Shown here: positions 28,584 to 38,698 of the stretch, one piece after another
Numbering within the stretch: the stretch's first letter is position 1
Layout of the letters: each line of letters opens with the position of its first letter
Assembly (NCBI RefSeq): GCF_002208135.1
Contig: NZ_CP021646.1
Location: 2,172,001 to 2,236,000 of the forward strand
Reading direction: 5' to 3'
DNA length: 64,000 nt
Source of the DNA: Pseudoalteromonas piscicida
GTDB lineage: Bacteria > Pseudomonadota > Gammaproteobacteria > Enterobacterales > Alteromonadaceae
Translations under genes and position numbers: made by a program
Notes under the pieces: model-generated
Told to the model about the DNA's origin: nothing
Database searches by the model: none
What the model saw: only the letters and a program-made list of their open reading frames with translations

Positions 28584-30236
28584 TTACGCTATTTCTGCGG
28601 TTTTGGCAGTCGTAAACTGCTGCATGATCTTACCTTCATGCAATTTAACGAAATTAGGCGGGTAAATTCGCGAAAACAGCTTAGTGTCTTTTGCTATTTT
28701 TACCTCGGTTCCGGGGTGCATTAGCTCATTGACTGTGACTCGACTCAAGCGTGCTAATCGATGTATTTTTTGCTGTATTAAACCGATGTTACGCTGATTA
28801 CGGCGATAGTGCTTATTTATCTGCGCTTCGCTGTGCTGCAACTTGGCAAGATAGGCATCTCGTTTTTGAGATTGCGGTGACGCCTGTGCTTTATTCATGG
28901 CTTGCTTAATATCGATGACTTTGGACGCCAGCACCTTTTCCAGCTCCACTAGTTCGCGGTGCTTATCGTGCAAACTATCCCAGTCTTGGGCTAATGAAAT
29001 ACGTGTTCTTGTACCTGATGGTGCCCCAAGTTCACCTGTTTCAATACGCATAGCATCCAATACATTACCGCCAATCAGTTTGCCTCTGGGAGTTTCACCT
29101 TTACCTACTTTGATTAAACGCTTGGAAGCCAAGTCACAATGCAAAGCTTGACGTTCAATGAGAATATCTTGTTCACTTTCAATTCGACAGTACTGCGCAT
29201 AACCTAACGAAACACTGCGCTTTGCTTTAATTGAACATGAAAAAGGTTCACCTTCAGTGCGCTTGCGGCCTATCGTGCCAAGCATTATCGTGACCGCGCT
29301 ACCACTTTCAAGAATAGCCGACTCCACAAAACCAATAACAGTAATATCGCCCGAAGCCTTAACCCGCATTCCATCTTTAATATCACCGCTCACAATCACG
29401 CTGCCATCAAACTCAACATGCCCAGTCGTCACATCAATGTTTTCATAACACAGCACATCGTCAACGCGCATGCCTCGAGGAATGGCTACAGGCACCCCCT
29501 TTGAATCGGCAATAAGCAGGTTTTTATCGTTGGGGTCGAGCTTGGTGCCTTCTGACACCTCAAGTGGTGCATCTTTGCCTGGTTTTGGATCGATCACATC
29601 ACCAAACACGGTATAACCCGGCTCGCCTTCAGTTGGCGGGACTTTTTTCATTAATGGGCTGCCCGGCTTTACGGTGATGATAGCACCTAAGTTGCGCATA
29701 TCGACCTTACCGCCGCTCGATTCTTGCGGGCTGAGTACTCTGTCCTGCGCTGTCATACACAGGCGCACAAACCGTGCGTCGTTGCCATCTTTGGCTCGTT
29801 GACCATGTGCAACAATACCGCTATAAGTGTGTCCTGGGGGGAGTTCTAACTGCTGGCCGAGAAGATTATCGAGCGCTTTGCCACTGACACCTTTTCTAAT
29901 GCCTGCTTGTTTTAATGCTTGTTTGGCTTTATTCATACACACCAACTTACCACCTCGGGCTGTGGTTACTCTAGCTTCGGCAAGCATATTCCCTTCTTCA
30001 ATACGGACAGAAATAGATGCATCGATTGCGCGAGCCACAATCAGCGAGTCCTGCTCGGGCGTCTCACTAGCGGCAAATAATTGACCTATATTGGCATGAA
30101 TGATTTCAAAATCCGCATATGGCGACTCCTCAATCATCTCTATCAATTGAGACGAGCTCGCCGGAAATCCGGATTCCACTGGATGAGAGAGCAAGTAGAC
30201 ATAGCCCTCATCCTCATCAAAACGAAATAATGACAT
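28584..30236 (-). CDS. DUF342 / FapA-like protein
   Basis: 550-residue cytoplasmic protein of the DUF342 (FapA, flagellar assembly protein A) family. The central part is a beta-helix of short repeats with typical text PGKDAPLEVSEGTKLDPNDKN, VDDVLCYENIDVTTGHVEFDGSVIVSGDIKDGMRVKASGDI-type (about 230-330), and GKLIGGNVLDAMRIETGELGAPSGTRT. The C-terminal 150 residues form a coiled coil (HDKHRELVELEKVLASKV). In Vibrio, FapA controls the polar-flagellum landmark through HubP, and motY is 2 kb away, which fits, but DUF342 proteins also occur outside flagellar contexts. Confidence 0.82.
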   Translation of the reverse strand: MSLFRFDEDEGYVYLLSHPVESGFPASSSQLIEMIEESPYADFEIIHANIGQLFAASETPEQDSLIVARAIDASISVRIEEGNMLAEARVTTARGGKLVCMNKAKQALKQAGIRKGVSGKALDNLLGQQLELPPGHTYSGIVAHGQRAKDGNDARFVRLCMTAQDRVLSPQESSGGKVDMRNLGAIITVKPGSPLMKKVPPTEGEPGYTVFGDVIDPKPGKDAPLEVSEGTKLDPNDKNLLIADSKGVPVAIPRGMRVDDVLCYENIDVTTGHVEFDGSVIVSGDIKDGMRVKASGDITVIGFVESAILESGSAVTIMLGTIGRKRTEGEPFSCSIKAKRSVSLGYAQYCRIESEQDILIERQALHCDLASKRLIKVGKGETPRGKLIGGNVLDAMRIETGELGAPSGTRTRISLAQDWDSLHDKHRELVELEKVLASKVIDIKQAMNKAQASPQSQKRDAYLAKLQHSEAQINKHYRRNQRNIGLIQQKIHRLARLSRVTVNELMHPGTEVKIAKDTKLFSRIYPPNFVKLHEGKIMQQFTTAKTAEIA

Positions 30237-30567
30237 TCATCAACCCTGAAAAGTATGCACGATCTTATTGTTATGTTGTTATTTTTAATGCAGCGAACTC
30301 ATTTGAGCATAACTTCGCCAAATTGTTAAGCTTAACATCGCCTGAATTGCTACAAATTATAAATGAATGTAAATCATTCCGTGCATTAAAAAGACAACCT
30401 ATTATTTTCCTTGGATTTATCGGCTTTACACTACAAAGCTTTAGAGAAACTTTGGGATTTCGCGCGAGATGGCGGCAAATTCATAACTAAGTATTACTCT
30501 GTTTTACACTTGCCGTTTTATAGGGTAATTTCATCTTTCATGAGGGACATAACCTTTAGGGACAGTC
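30237..30567. other. AT-rich intergenic region, no gene seen
   Basis: 330 bp between divergent genes. Open frames that cross it lack family similarity and a ribosome site. It probably carries the promoters of both neighbours; no clear operator was found. The only near-start signal is AGGGACAGTC just before the ATG at 30568. Confidence 0.5.
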
Positions 30568-31719
30568 ATGACAAAACACGTACACCTCAGTTTTATCGAC
30601 ACTAACTTTATTAACACGCTTACGCCTGTACTCGACCACAATATCAACTCGGATGAAATCCTCTATTTAATAGAGTCTCAACAACAACAACATCTTGAAG
30701 ATATTAAGAAAGTATTGGGGCCAAGAGGGGTAAAAGTACATCATGCCCTTATTCCTACCAGCCGAGATAGCGACACCTTAATCGACAGCTTCCACCAGCT
30801 CATTGATACCCTAATTAGTGAACAACCAAATACCCAATTTGTGTTTAATGCCAGTTGCGGCGACCGCCAACACTTACTTGCAATGTATGAGGTGATCCGC
30901 GCCTATCCAGTTGAATGTTTTATCATTGAACCCGAACGCGACGAACTTCACTGGCTTGTGCCAACAGAGCGAGTCAACACCATCCTTGCCGATAAATTAA
31001 AGATACGCGACTTTTTTAACCTCATCGACGGCGATATCACCGAAATTGCAAATGAGGGTATCGTTGATATTCGCTATCGCCAGCTCGGCGCCAAATGGGC
31101 AACCAGTCAAACAGATTTTAGCCATGCCCTAGCCCAGCTCAACTATCTCGCTGCCAGTAGCGAAGATAATGCACTTATCAGTGAGCCTTTGAGTCGCAGC
31201 CAAATGAATAGCCCAAGTTTGCAAACACTCATTGACGATTTAGAAGATGCTAGCATCGCCATAAGGCAAGACAACAAATTACAGTTTGCTAATGCAGGCG
31301 CTCGCTTTTTTGCCAACGGTGGCTGGCTAGAAGAATATGTTTACGCCACCCTCCTCAGCCTAAAAAAAGAACTCACGATTTTACAAGATGTCGCCCAAGG
31401 CGTTGCGATTAAACGTCGCGTGGGGCAAGGCTATGTCAATAACGAGCTAGACATTGTGGCGCTCGCCAACAATAAGCTTCACCTCATTGAGTGCAAAACC
31501 AAAAAGTTCAGTAAAGGGGAAGGCAACCAAGTGATTTACAAACTTGATTCACTCAGCGAACTGTTTGGCGGCGTACAGGCAAGAGGCCTACTGGTGAGCT
31601 ATCAAGGCATAAGAACCTCAGAAAGGCTACGCGCCAAAGAACTTGAGATAGGCCTGATCTGTGAAGACGACCTCAGCCAACTCAAAGATAGACTACGCAA
31701 CTGGTTGCGCGGAGCGTAA
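30568..31719 (+). CDS. Card1/VC1899-like CARF-domain nuclease (DUF1887), orphan
   Basis: 383 residues. The N-terminal about 150 residues have the CARF Rossmann layout, with NASCGDRQHLLAMYEVI (94-110) at the ligand-loop position where relatives read N-x-TGGTK. A winged-helix linker follows (about 160-230). The C-terminal domain is a PD-(D/E)xK nuclease: GGWLEEYVY (251-259), NELDIVA with Asp295, and LIECKTK with Glu308 and Lys310, all catalytic residues present. Card1/Can2 enzymes are switched on by cyclic oligoadenylate from type III CRISPR. There is no cas gene or CRISPR array in the window, as for V. cholerae VC1899. Activity and trigger here are inference. Confidence 0.87.
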   Translation: MTKHVHLSFIDTNFINTLTPVLDHNINSDEILYLIESQQQQHLEDIKKVLGPRGVKVHHALIPTSRDSDTLIDSFHQLIDTLISEQPNTQFVFNASCGDRQHLLAMYEVIRAYPVECFIIEPERDELHWLVPTERVNTILADKLKIRDFFNLIDGDITEIANEGIVDIRYRQLGAKWATSQTDFSHALAQLNYLAASSEDNALISEPLSRSQMNSPSLQTLIDDLEDASIAIRQDNKLQFANAGARFFANGGWLEEYVYATLLSLKKELTILQDVAQGVAIKRRVGQGYVNNELDIVALANNKLHLIECKTKKFSKGEGNQVIYKLDSLSELFGGVQARGLLVSYQGIRTSERLRAKELEIGLICEDDLSQLKDRLRNWLRGA

Positions 31720-31845
31720 ACACAAAAGGCAACATACTCACCACTTTGGTCGTCCAACTTGTAGCAGCATGTTTCACTTTGTCGATCCACTTTTGAGCAT
31801 AAACCTTGCTGAAGTTGTTATACATATTTCAGAAGGATTTGCTAA

Positions 31846-32314
31846 ATGAAAGTTCAACACCAAGCAGTGCTATATAATCAGGCTCAGGTGCGGGCGTCCG
31901 CAATCAGTAGAAAACGAAGCTAAGGGAAGTGTTTTGCCAGTAACAGAGGCAACAACTAGCCATACCAAATAAGCGCAATTCGACTTTACCCACATCACCA
32001 AGAAAGAGCTTTCTCAAGCATCCAAATCGCTGTATGACGAAGGAATATTGGATTTAGGGCAGCATGCTTCGCTTTCTTTACATCATTTTGCTGTTGAGCA
32101 AGGCCTAAATCAAGAGAGCGGTATCCCCTCTCCTGCCAATATTTCACGAGCCGAGAATGAAAAAATCGACGTTATCACCATGCAAAAGGCCAGCTTAAGA
32201 GAGGCCCGCCGGAGTGGCCGTTCAGAAACAGAAATTCAATTTCCTGAAAAGCTGCTCAATACTTTAGAGAACTATCAATATGGTGGCAAAGGACGATTCT
32301 TCGCAAGTACTTAA
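31846..32314 (+). pseudogene. Decayed gene of unknown function next to ssrA
   Basis: A good start (AGAAGGATTTGCTAAATG) opens MKVQHQAVLYNQAQVRAS but stops after 26 codons. Removing one A from the AAAA at 31911-31914 gives a second frame that continues NEAKGSVLPVTEATTSHTK, hits TAA at 31970, and then runs QFDFTHITKKELSQASKSLY, DLGQHASLSLHHFAVEQ and LLNTLENYQYGGKG to 32314. So one frameshift plus one nonsense codon separate what reads as one about 155-residue soluble protein. Family not recognised. Confidence 0.68.
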
Positions 32315-32438
32315 TCACGCCACCCAAAAGCTAGCCCGTTATATATTTAACACTTACGGCCTTGTTCAGCAATCGGTGAGTAATTAATCAAACACGCTTA
32401 TGCTTCGTTAAATCATCAGCAAATGACATGATAAGCCA

Positions 32439-32466
32439 TTGTAATGACATTAATCCTATGTATAAT
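32439..32466 (+). promoter_or_regulatory. Sigma-70-like promoter of ssrA
   Basis: TTGTAA at 32439-32444 and a perfect TATAAT at 32461-32466, spacer 16 bp. The predicted start near 32473 leaves about a 50-nt leader that RNase P would remove from the tmRNA precursor. Confidence 0.6.
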
Positions 32467-32521
32467 GCGAGACATAGTTAGTTGTTAGATGTTCAAACAC
32501 TAACAGTACTGAATTTATTCA

Positions 32522-32878
32522 GGGGCTGATTAGGATTCGACGGGATTCAAGAAGCCTAAGGTGCATGTCGAGGTGCGGCTGGCCTCGTAAAAAAGCCGTA
32601 TTTAAAGTAATCGCAAACGACGATAACTACGCTCTAGCGGCATAATAGCCCGCTAGCACTCCTCCATGATATTCTTGTGGATCTGGTTCTGGAGTGTCAC
32701 CCTACACAAGATCGCTACGGAAACCCTGGCCGGGGTTGAAGGGCTAAAACCAAGCGGCCTCGCCTTTACTTATCGTGTTCGTCCGAGATTTAAAGGTTAA
32801 CCAAAAGACGATACTAAACATGTAGGACCGAAGGTCGACGCTTTCCGGACGGGGGTTCAAATCCCCCCAGCTCCACCA
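32522..32878 (+). ncRNA. ssrA: tmRNA (SsrA), tag ANDDNYALAA
   Basis: 357-nt transfer-messenger RNA that rescues stalled ribosomes. The 5' end GGGGCTG (32522-32528) pairs with CAGCTCC (32868-32874), followed by A and the encoded CCA to form the tRNA-like acceptor; the T-arm GGGTTCAAATCCC is just before. The 5' segment GATTAGGATTCGACGGG is the conserved D-like stem. The resume codon GCA at 32613 opens GCA AAC GAC GAT AAC TAC GCT CTA GCG GCA TAA, the tag ANDDNYALAA, ending LAA for ClpXP. Pseudoknot-forming segments surround the tag frame. Confidence 0.97.
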
Positions 32879-32897
32879 AATTTTAGCGTTTTAAAAC

Positions 32898-32933
32898 AGC
32901 CAGTTAGAGCAATATGCTTTGACTGGCTTTTTT
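32898..32933 (+). terminator. Terminator of ssrA
   Basis: AGCCAGT / ACTGGCT stem with an inner AGAGCA..TGCTTT extension, followed by a T run. Confidence 0.88.
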
Positions 32934-33207
32934 GTTTTCGGGGCAAATATCCACATTTCATCCTAAAAAGTGTCCACATCTTGACCACATTTATATAAAG
33001 CCCAAAATTCGCATATTTATTTTAGCTTTTAAGGCTAAGGGACTTAGCCAGCCTTAATATACAATTTATCCAAATAACAATTCAAAATATGTCTTCAATG
33101 AGCCAATTTAGGCATAAATTCAGAATTGTCACTTCGCCGCAATCACTATCAATTCAATGCTTTCTGGACTAACATATTGGTTAGATTTAAAGCGTAAGGA
33201 ATATAGC
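32934..33207. other. Spacer between ssrA and the histidine kinase
   Basis: AT-rich, no gene and no integrase. It holds a short imperfect repeat (GTGTCCACATCTTGACCACA). Because ssrA 3' ends are common integration sites for islands, the lack of any integrase here means the site looks unoccupied in this strain. Confidence 0.45.
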
Positions 33208-35915
33208 GTGTCGTTAGCGAATGCTCGCACAGTTCGCCAGAACCGATTTTTGCCACTAGTCGCAGCACTTCTTGTGTTAGTTGGCAGTATGCTTTATGGG
33301 CTGGTGTTATATGAGCAAGAAAAGCAGCATCATGCTGAAAAAGTCGCGTCTGCACTTGCCTCGCGGCTTGACCATGTGACTGAGGGTGTGAACGAGCGCG
33401 TTACACTGTATTGGTACGGTATTTTAGGGCTACGCACTGCGATTTACGCAAACCAACAGCATAGCTTTGACTATCAAGCGATGCAGCGCTATATCAGGTC
33501 GTTTGACTTCCAAGCGGAGTACCCTGGAGCTCGTGGCGTTGGGATCATCAAATATGTCCCCGTCGACAAAGTAGACATATTTCTCGAACAAGCACAGGCT
33601 GAACGCACGAATAGAACCTTCTCAATCAAAACATTAAATCCGCATAACACCAGCAAATTTGTTATCCAGTATATTGAACCCGAAGTAAACAATGATAAAG
33701 CCGTCGGCTTGGATATAGGCTCCGAAACGAGTCGTAGAACGGCGGCAATAGAAGCTGCAACTGCCAATGAGCCAAGACTTACCGCCCCAATTACCTTAGT
33801 GCAAGCCGACAATAAAATTAAATACGGCTTTTTGATCCTCGCCCCAATTTATACCTCTATTGGTATGGCGGAAAATGAAGAAAATCGGTTAGATAACTTA
33901 GTTGGCTGGACTTATTCTCCGTTACTAATTGATGAAATCCTGTCGACTTTGCTTTCTTTTCGACAAGATGTTTCGATTCAAATTTCCGATATAACCAATA
34001 ACGATGAAAATACACCATTTTATCAGGTGCTAAAAGAGGATGTTAAAGGGTTAGATAACTCAGTGGCTAAACAGGTCACCTTGTTTGGTCGCACTTGGGA
34101 AGTAAAAATTTGGCCGACTCCGCAATTTATCCGTTCACTCAATCTCGTCTCTCCTAATACCATTTTGCAAGTGGCGCTGCTAGTCTCTGCTCTATTAGCA
34201 ATCATTACTTATATTTTGCTTTTAAGTTTACGCGTCAGCGTTTAGCAGAAAAAGAGAAACTTGCTGCAGAAGAAGAAAGAGCACAGTCCCTTGCTAAGCT
34301 GAACTCTTCATTAGAGCAGGAAGTAAAAGCACGAACTAAAGAAATCGTTAAATACAGCCAACTTCACACCAGTATTGTCGAAGGCTCGGGTTATGCCATT
34401 ATAGCTACTGATCGCGATGGTATCATCACTCAGTTTAATCCTGCAGCCGAACGCTTATTAGGGTATAAAAAAGAGGAACTCATTGGTAAATCATCCCCAG
34501 CCATTTTCCATCTTGAGGAAGAGGTCGTAGCAAGAGCCAAAGCATTGACGGAAGAGCTTGACAGAGTCATTGAACCTGGATTTGACGTTTTTGTCGCTAA
34601 AGCCAAACAAGGTGTGGTAGATACTAGCCGATGGACTTACGTTACCAAGCAAAATCAATACGTTCAAATAAAGTTGAACGTAACAACATTAACCGACGAA
34701 CGCGGCAGTATTGATGGTTTTTTAGGCATAGCATTAGATCTAACTGAACAGCTCAAGCACGAACGAGAACTCTCGCACGCTAAAGAGGCTGCTGAACAAG
34801 CAGCCAACGCCAAAGCCGTCTTTTTGGCTAATATGAGTCATGAAATACGAACCCCCATGAATGGCTTATACGGCACATTACAACTATTAAAATCAGAGCC
34901 GCTTAACAGCACCGCCACCAATCTGCTTGAAAAGGCCACTTACTCAGTTAAAGCACTTAACACCATCATTAACGATATTTTGGATTTCTCTAAAATTGAA
35001 GCCGGTAGGATTGAGCTTGAGGAGCGGCCCTTTAATATTGAGGTGTTGGTTGAACATCTGCGTTCAGACTTTTTGGTGTTAGCGAAAAACAAGGGACTCA
35101 AGCTTAAGATCCACGTTGAACTTGAGCATAAATTTTGGATGGGTGATGAAGTAAGAGTCAGGCAAGTGCTGCTTAACCTCTTATCTAACTCCATTAAATT
35201 TACTGAGACAGGCAGTATTGTTACCCATATAAAACCGCTACAAAATGATTCTGGTATGCTTATCACCGTTGCCGACACTGGCATAGGGATGACCGAAGCC
35301 ACAATCAAAAAACTCTTTTCACGATTTGAGCAGGCAGATAAGTCCACCACTAGGAAGTTTGGTGGTACGGGGCTTGGTCTTTCCATTACCCGCTCTTTAA
35401 TTGACTTGATGGGCGGCAAAATTAAAGTAGAAAGCACCGTTGGCGAAGGCAGTCTATTTAGCATCGAATTGCCAATGCAAAAATCTGAGTATACGTCAGA
35501 GCAGCCTAAAGGCGACCAGCTAAAAATAGCTGACTTAAGTGGTACATCTATATTGCTGGCTGAGGATAACCCTGTGAATCAGCTGGTGGTTCGTTCTATG
35601 ATCAGTAAAGCCAATGGTGATATTACAATTGCAAATAATGGCAAAGAGTCCATTGAACAATTCGAGCTAAACAAACCTGATTTAATACTTATGGATATTC
35701 AAATGCCTGAAATGGATGGTGTTGAAGCCTGCAAGCGCCTTAAAAATAAGGACCCCAATATCCCAATAATCGCATTAACTGCAAATGCTTTCCCTGAAGA
35801 CAGAGCTTTGTATGAACGCGTGGGGTTTGATGGTTATGTTGCCAAGCCCATAGAACAGCTCGAGCTTATCAATACCATAGCTACGGTACTCGCACATAGC
35901 CGCAATGTACGATAA
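33208..35915 (+). pseudogene. CHASE-PAS hybrid histidine kinase, frameshifted near 34215
   Basis: Best start is GTG 33208 (MSLANARTVRQNRFLPL) after TAAGGA; an upstream ATG at 33157 adds 17 residues. Frame one (to 34245) gives TM1, a periplasmic CHASE domain (FQAEYPGARGVGIIKYVP, LIDEILSTLL) and TM2, then stops. The text resumes in another frame right away (RQRLAEKEKLAAEEERAQS) with a coiled coil, PAS (about 34370-34740), HisKA with H-box MSHEIRTPMNG, HATPase (DTGIGM, GGTGLGLSI) and a REC domain (LILMDIQMPEMDG). One lost base in the TTTTGCTTTTAAG stretch explains it. Intact, it would be an inner-membrane hybrid sensor. Confidence 0.85.
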
Positions 35916-36041
35916 TACATTAAGAAGTAAAAAACACTTCGTGGATAGCGTGCACATTCTTAATCGTTTAACAACGCGCGTACTTGCCATCTTTTACTTA
36001 TATGGTAAGCATGCGTCATATAACGCTCAGAGATTTACGCC

Positions 36042-36827
36042 ATGAAACACACTAAATCGCTTTTACTCAGTTTGCTCGTCGTGTTTTTAGCATTCGAAGC
36101 TTCAGCCAAATGCAGTAAAACTTTGCGAATAGGAATAAATGAGACACTTTGGCCTCCCTATCTTTCTCGCAAAGAAGGTAATGTCTTTGGGTTAGAGATT
36201 AATGCCTTAAACACCCTATTTAAAAATTCTTCTTATTGCCTAAAGTACGTATTTTATCCCACTTCAGCAAGAATGCTAGCGGAGCTAAAAGCAGGTAAAG
36301 TAGACGTACTAATGGCTGCGACCAAGACGGCAACAAGAGCTAAGTTTGCCTACTTCACTAAACCTTATCGCCAAGAAGTCATGGCATTATTTCAACATAA
36401 AGACAAACCAAAAATTGGTGGTGAAGTCGAGTCGTTGATTATTGCAGGAAACACATTTGCACTGAATGCTGGCAGCTACTATGGCATTGCCTTTGAAAAA
36501 CTGATACAAGACTTTTATAACGATCAGCTGGTACACCTGCCCAATGCCGCTCGTCGTTTTAAAATGTTGAGCAAAAAACGAGTTGACTACGTTGTAGAGG
36601 ATAAGCTCGCGGGCGAATACTTTATTCAAACCAAAGAGTATACCGATGTTATCTATTCTGGTACCGACGCGAATAAAACACCAGTTAGCTATATGCTTAG
36701 CAAAGTCAGTTTAACAACTGCGGATCTTGAAAGCATCAATCAACTAATCGAAGCGCACAAGAGCGTGCTCAGCGATTTGTTTTCTTCTAGTGCAGCTTCT
36801 GATACCCACTTGTATCCGAAGATATGA
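36042..36827 (+). CDS. Periplasmic substrate-binding protein, SBP_bac_3 type
   Basis: 261 residues with signal peptide (MKHTKSLLLSLLVVFLAFEASA). The rest is a bilobed solute-binding fold: TLRIGINETLWPPYLSRKEG, GLEINALNTLF, RMLAELKAGKVDVLMAATKTATRAKFAYFTKPY. No transporter genes lie next to it; such stand-alone members often act as sensors or with distant kinases. The neighbouring hybrid kinase is upstream by 125 bp, but it already has its own CHASE sensor. Ligand not predictable. Confidence 0.82.
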   Translation: MKHTKSLLLSLLVVFLAFEASAKCSKTLRIGINETLWPPYLSRKEGNVFGLEINALNTLFKNSSYCLKYVFYPTSARMLAELKAGKVDVLMAATKTATRAKFAYFTKPYRQEVMALFQHKDKPKIGGEVESLIIAGNTFALNAGSYYGIAFEKLIQDFYNDQLVHLPNAARRFKMLSKKRVDYVVEDKLAGEYFIQTKEYTDVIYSGTDANKTPVSYMLSKVSLTTADLESINQLIEAHKSVLSDLFSSSAASDTHLYPKI

Positions 36828-36924
36828 TCTCTATATTGTTGTTTATCTTTGTATAATGCTATTTATCGTAATTGATTTGGAACTATTTGCTGCTGCCGAC
36901 TACAGTTAATAGATACGCCAAAAT

Positions 36925-37953
36925 GTGGTTGAGGTTTGCTTGGTTCGGTTTTTATTCTTTGTAACTTGTACATTTTATTTTTGCCCACACGCGTTGGCGA
37001 AAGACTTTTCATATTTTGAAAGTAAGCTAGACGAGGCCAGCGACTATATAACTGTTAACCCTGCACAATCACTGATTATTCTCGACAGTTTAGAACAGCT
37101 GCAAGACGTACCCGTACCTTTATTTATTCAGTGGCATTTGCTGAGTGCTCGAGCATCTGTACCAACAAATAAAGTAGATAGGCTCTATACGTCAATAAAT
37201 GCAGCTTTTTTGTATCCTGATGATATGTTTTTTAAAGCAAATCTTCCAACGATTTTGAGTGCACTTGGAATTTGGTTGCGCCGACAAGAATATCTTGATG
37301 ATGCCGACATAAGCCTCAAGTGTGCCTACAAATATGCGGAAAATGACCGCCAACGACTTACACTTACCAATAGTATGGCACTGGTTGCCCGCACTCAAGA
37401 CGACTATCAAAAAGCGAGAATACTGTATGCAAAGGCACGTAAACTTGCTGAGGAATTAAAACAAACCCCGATACTGGCGATGATTGAAAATAACTTAGGT
37501 AGTCTCGCGCTTGATCAAGGTCGAATATTTGAAGCCGAGCAGTATTTTCGTCACGCCCTGCTGGGCTATCAAGCTGTTGATAAGCGCTCAGGTCAAATCT
37601 CGGCAGGAATTAACTTAATGTTTGTCTTCCTTATTCAAAAACAAACCGTTAACTACGAACGTTTACAAGGGCCCACCTCAACCCTAACCACAGCCTTTCC
37701 AAACGAATCAAAACAAGCATGGTTACAATGGCTTGAGGCGCGGCATAAACAACTCGAAGGGGAAATGCCCAGCCAAAGTGCTAAGCAAGCGTTACAACTG
37801 GCATATACTCAGTTAGAAAGCGATAAAGTAAAACGGTTAGTACATAGATATTTAGCAAAGGAGTTAGGCATTGAAGTAACCGCCCCACTCCCCATCACAA
37901 CCAAGTCTTTTTCAAGTGCCTGGTTTGATAAAGTAAAGCAATGTAGTTGGTAG
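36925..37953 (+). CDS. Exported TPR-repeat protein
   Basis: 342 residues. From the GTG at 36925 it reads a signal peptide (MVEVCLVRFLFFVTCTFYF, then PHALA-KD cleavage). The body is helical TPR-like repeats (about 100-240), with DDADISLKCAYKYAEN, DDYQKARILYAKARKLAEE, NNLGSLALDQGRIFEAEQYF. There is no kinase or cyclase domain in the C-terminus, unlike the TPR-GGDEF sensors it resembles. Function unknown; the start overlaps an out-of-frame ATG at 36923 that gives no long frame. Confidence 0.7.
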   Translation: MVEVCLVRFLFFVTCTFYFCPHALAKDFSYFESKLDEASDYITVNPAQSLIILDSLEQLQDVPVPLFIQWHLLSARASVPTNKVDRLYTSINAAFLYPDDMFFKANLPTILSALGIWLRRQEYLDDADISLKCAYKYAENDRQRLTLTNSMALVARTQDDYQKARILYAKARKLAEELKQTPILAMIENNLGSLALDQGRIFEAEQYFRHALLGYQAVDKRSGQISAGINLMFVFLIQKQTVNYERLQGPTSTLTTAFPNESKQAWLQWLEARHKQLEGEMPSQSAKQALQLAYTQLESDKVKRLVHRYLAKELGIEVTAPLPITTKSFSSAWFDKVKQCSW

Positions 37954-37974
37954 GCTAAACACAGCACTAAACGC

Positions 37975-38001
37975 AAAAAGCCGCTCAGTGAGCGGCTTTT
38001 T
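37975..38001. terminator. Bidirectional terminator between the TPR gene and grpE
   Basis: AAAAAGCCGCTC / GAGCGGCTTTTT stem with a 3-nt loop serves both convergent genes. Confidence 0.93.
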
Positions 38002-38015
38002 CAAATTTAATTTGC

Positions 38016-38633
38016 TTAGTCAGCAGCCTTAGACACCATCACCATTGCAGGGCGCAATAGACGGCCGTTTAAGGTATAGCCTTTTTGCATGACAGCAAGC
38101 ACAGTATTTGGTGATACATCATTGCTAGGCTGAATTGACATTGCTTGATGTAGCTCTGGGTTAAACGCTTCGCCCTGCGGGTTTACCGCTTCAACACCAA
38201 ATTTAGCTAGGGCATCGGCAAATGTCTTGATAGTCATATCGATACCTTCAAGCACAGGCTTGAGCGTCTCGTTTTCTTTGTCAGAAAACTCAATGGCACG
38301 CTCTAGGTTGTCGATTACAGGTAGTAATTCGTTTGAAAACTTTTCTAGCGCAAATTTGTGTGCTTTTTCAACGTCCTGCGCTGCACGGCGACGAACATTT
38401 TCAAGCTCAGCGGCGGCGCGAACAACGCTATCTTTTTGTGAGTCGATAGTTTGCTTAGCTGCTTCAAGCTCAGCGTATAAACCAGCGATTTCTTCTTCTG
38501 GGCTCAACTCACCCGCATTTTCTGCCTGCTCTTCCTGAGTTTGTTGTTCTGCTTGTGCGTCTACAACTTCTGCTTCCACTTGTGTTTGTTCTTGTTCAAG
38601 CTCTTGCTCTGGGGCTTTTGTCTGCTCAGACAT
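38016..38633 (-). CDS. grpE: GrpE, nucleotide exchange factor of DnaK
   Basis: 205 residues. Acidic, Gln/Glu-rich N-terminus (about 1-45), a long helix ([42 protein letters not shown]), and the C-terminal beta domain with [53 protein letters not shown] text. GrpE speeds ADP release from DnaK. dnaK is not adjacent; hrcA lies directly upstream on the same strand. A sigma-32-type promoter is visible before the start. Confidence 0.95.
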   Translation of the reverse strand: MSEQTKAPEQELEQEQTQVEAEVVDAQAEQQTQEEQAENAGELSPEEEIAGLYAELEAAKQTIDSQKDSVVRAAAELENVRRRAAQDVEKAHKFALEKFSNELLPVIDNLERAIEFSDKENETLKPVLEGIDMTIKTFADALAKFGVEAVNPQGEAFNPELHQAMSIQPSNDVSPNTVLAVMQKGYTLNGRLLRPAMVMVSKAAD

Positions 38634-38669
38634 ATGGTGATTCTCCGATTCTTTACAACTGCGGTAATT

Positions 38670-38694
38670 ATGGGGATTGAAATGAGAGTTTCAA
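38670..38694 (-). promoter_or_regulatory. Sigma-32 (RpoH) promoter of grpE
   Basis: On the minus strand: TTGAAA (38694-38689), 13-nt spacer, CCCCAT (38675-38670) followed by AAT. This fits the heat-shock consensus (CTTGAAA, 13-15 nt, CCCCATNTA). The site sits at and just after the hrcA 3' end, so grpE can be driven alone. Confidence 0.8.
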
Positions 38695-38698
38695 CCCT

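Noticed and set aside
30119..30490. 123-codon open frame
   Set aside because: It overlaps the start of the DUF342 gene on the other strand and its text lacks structure.
32879..33207. Integrase or attachment repeat downstream of ssrA
   Set aside because: No integrase motif and no second copy of the ssrA 3' end in the window.
38634..38698. CIRCE element before grpE
   Set aside because: The inverted TTGAAA..TTTCAA there is explained by the sigma-32 promoter and lacks TTAGCACTC.
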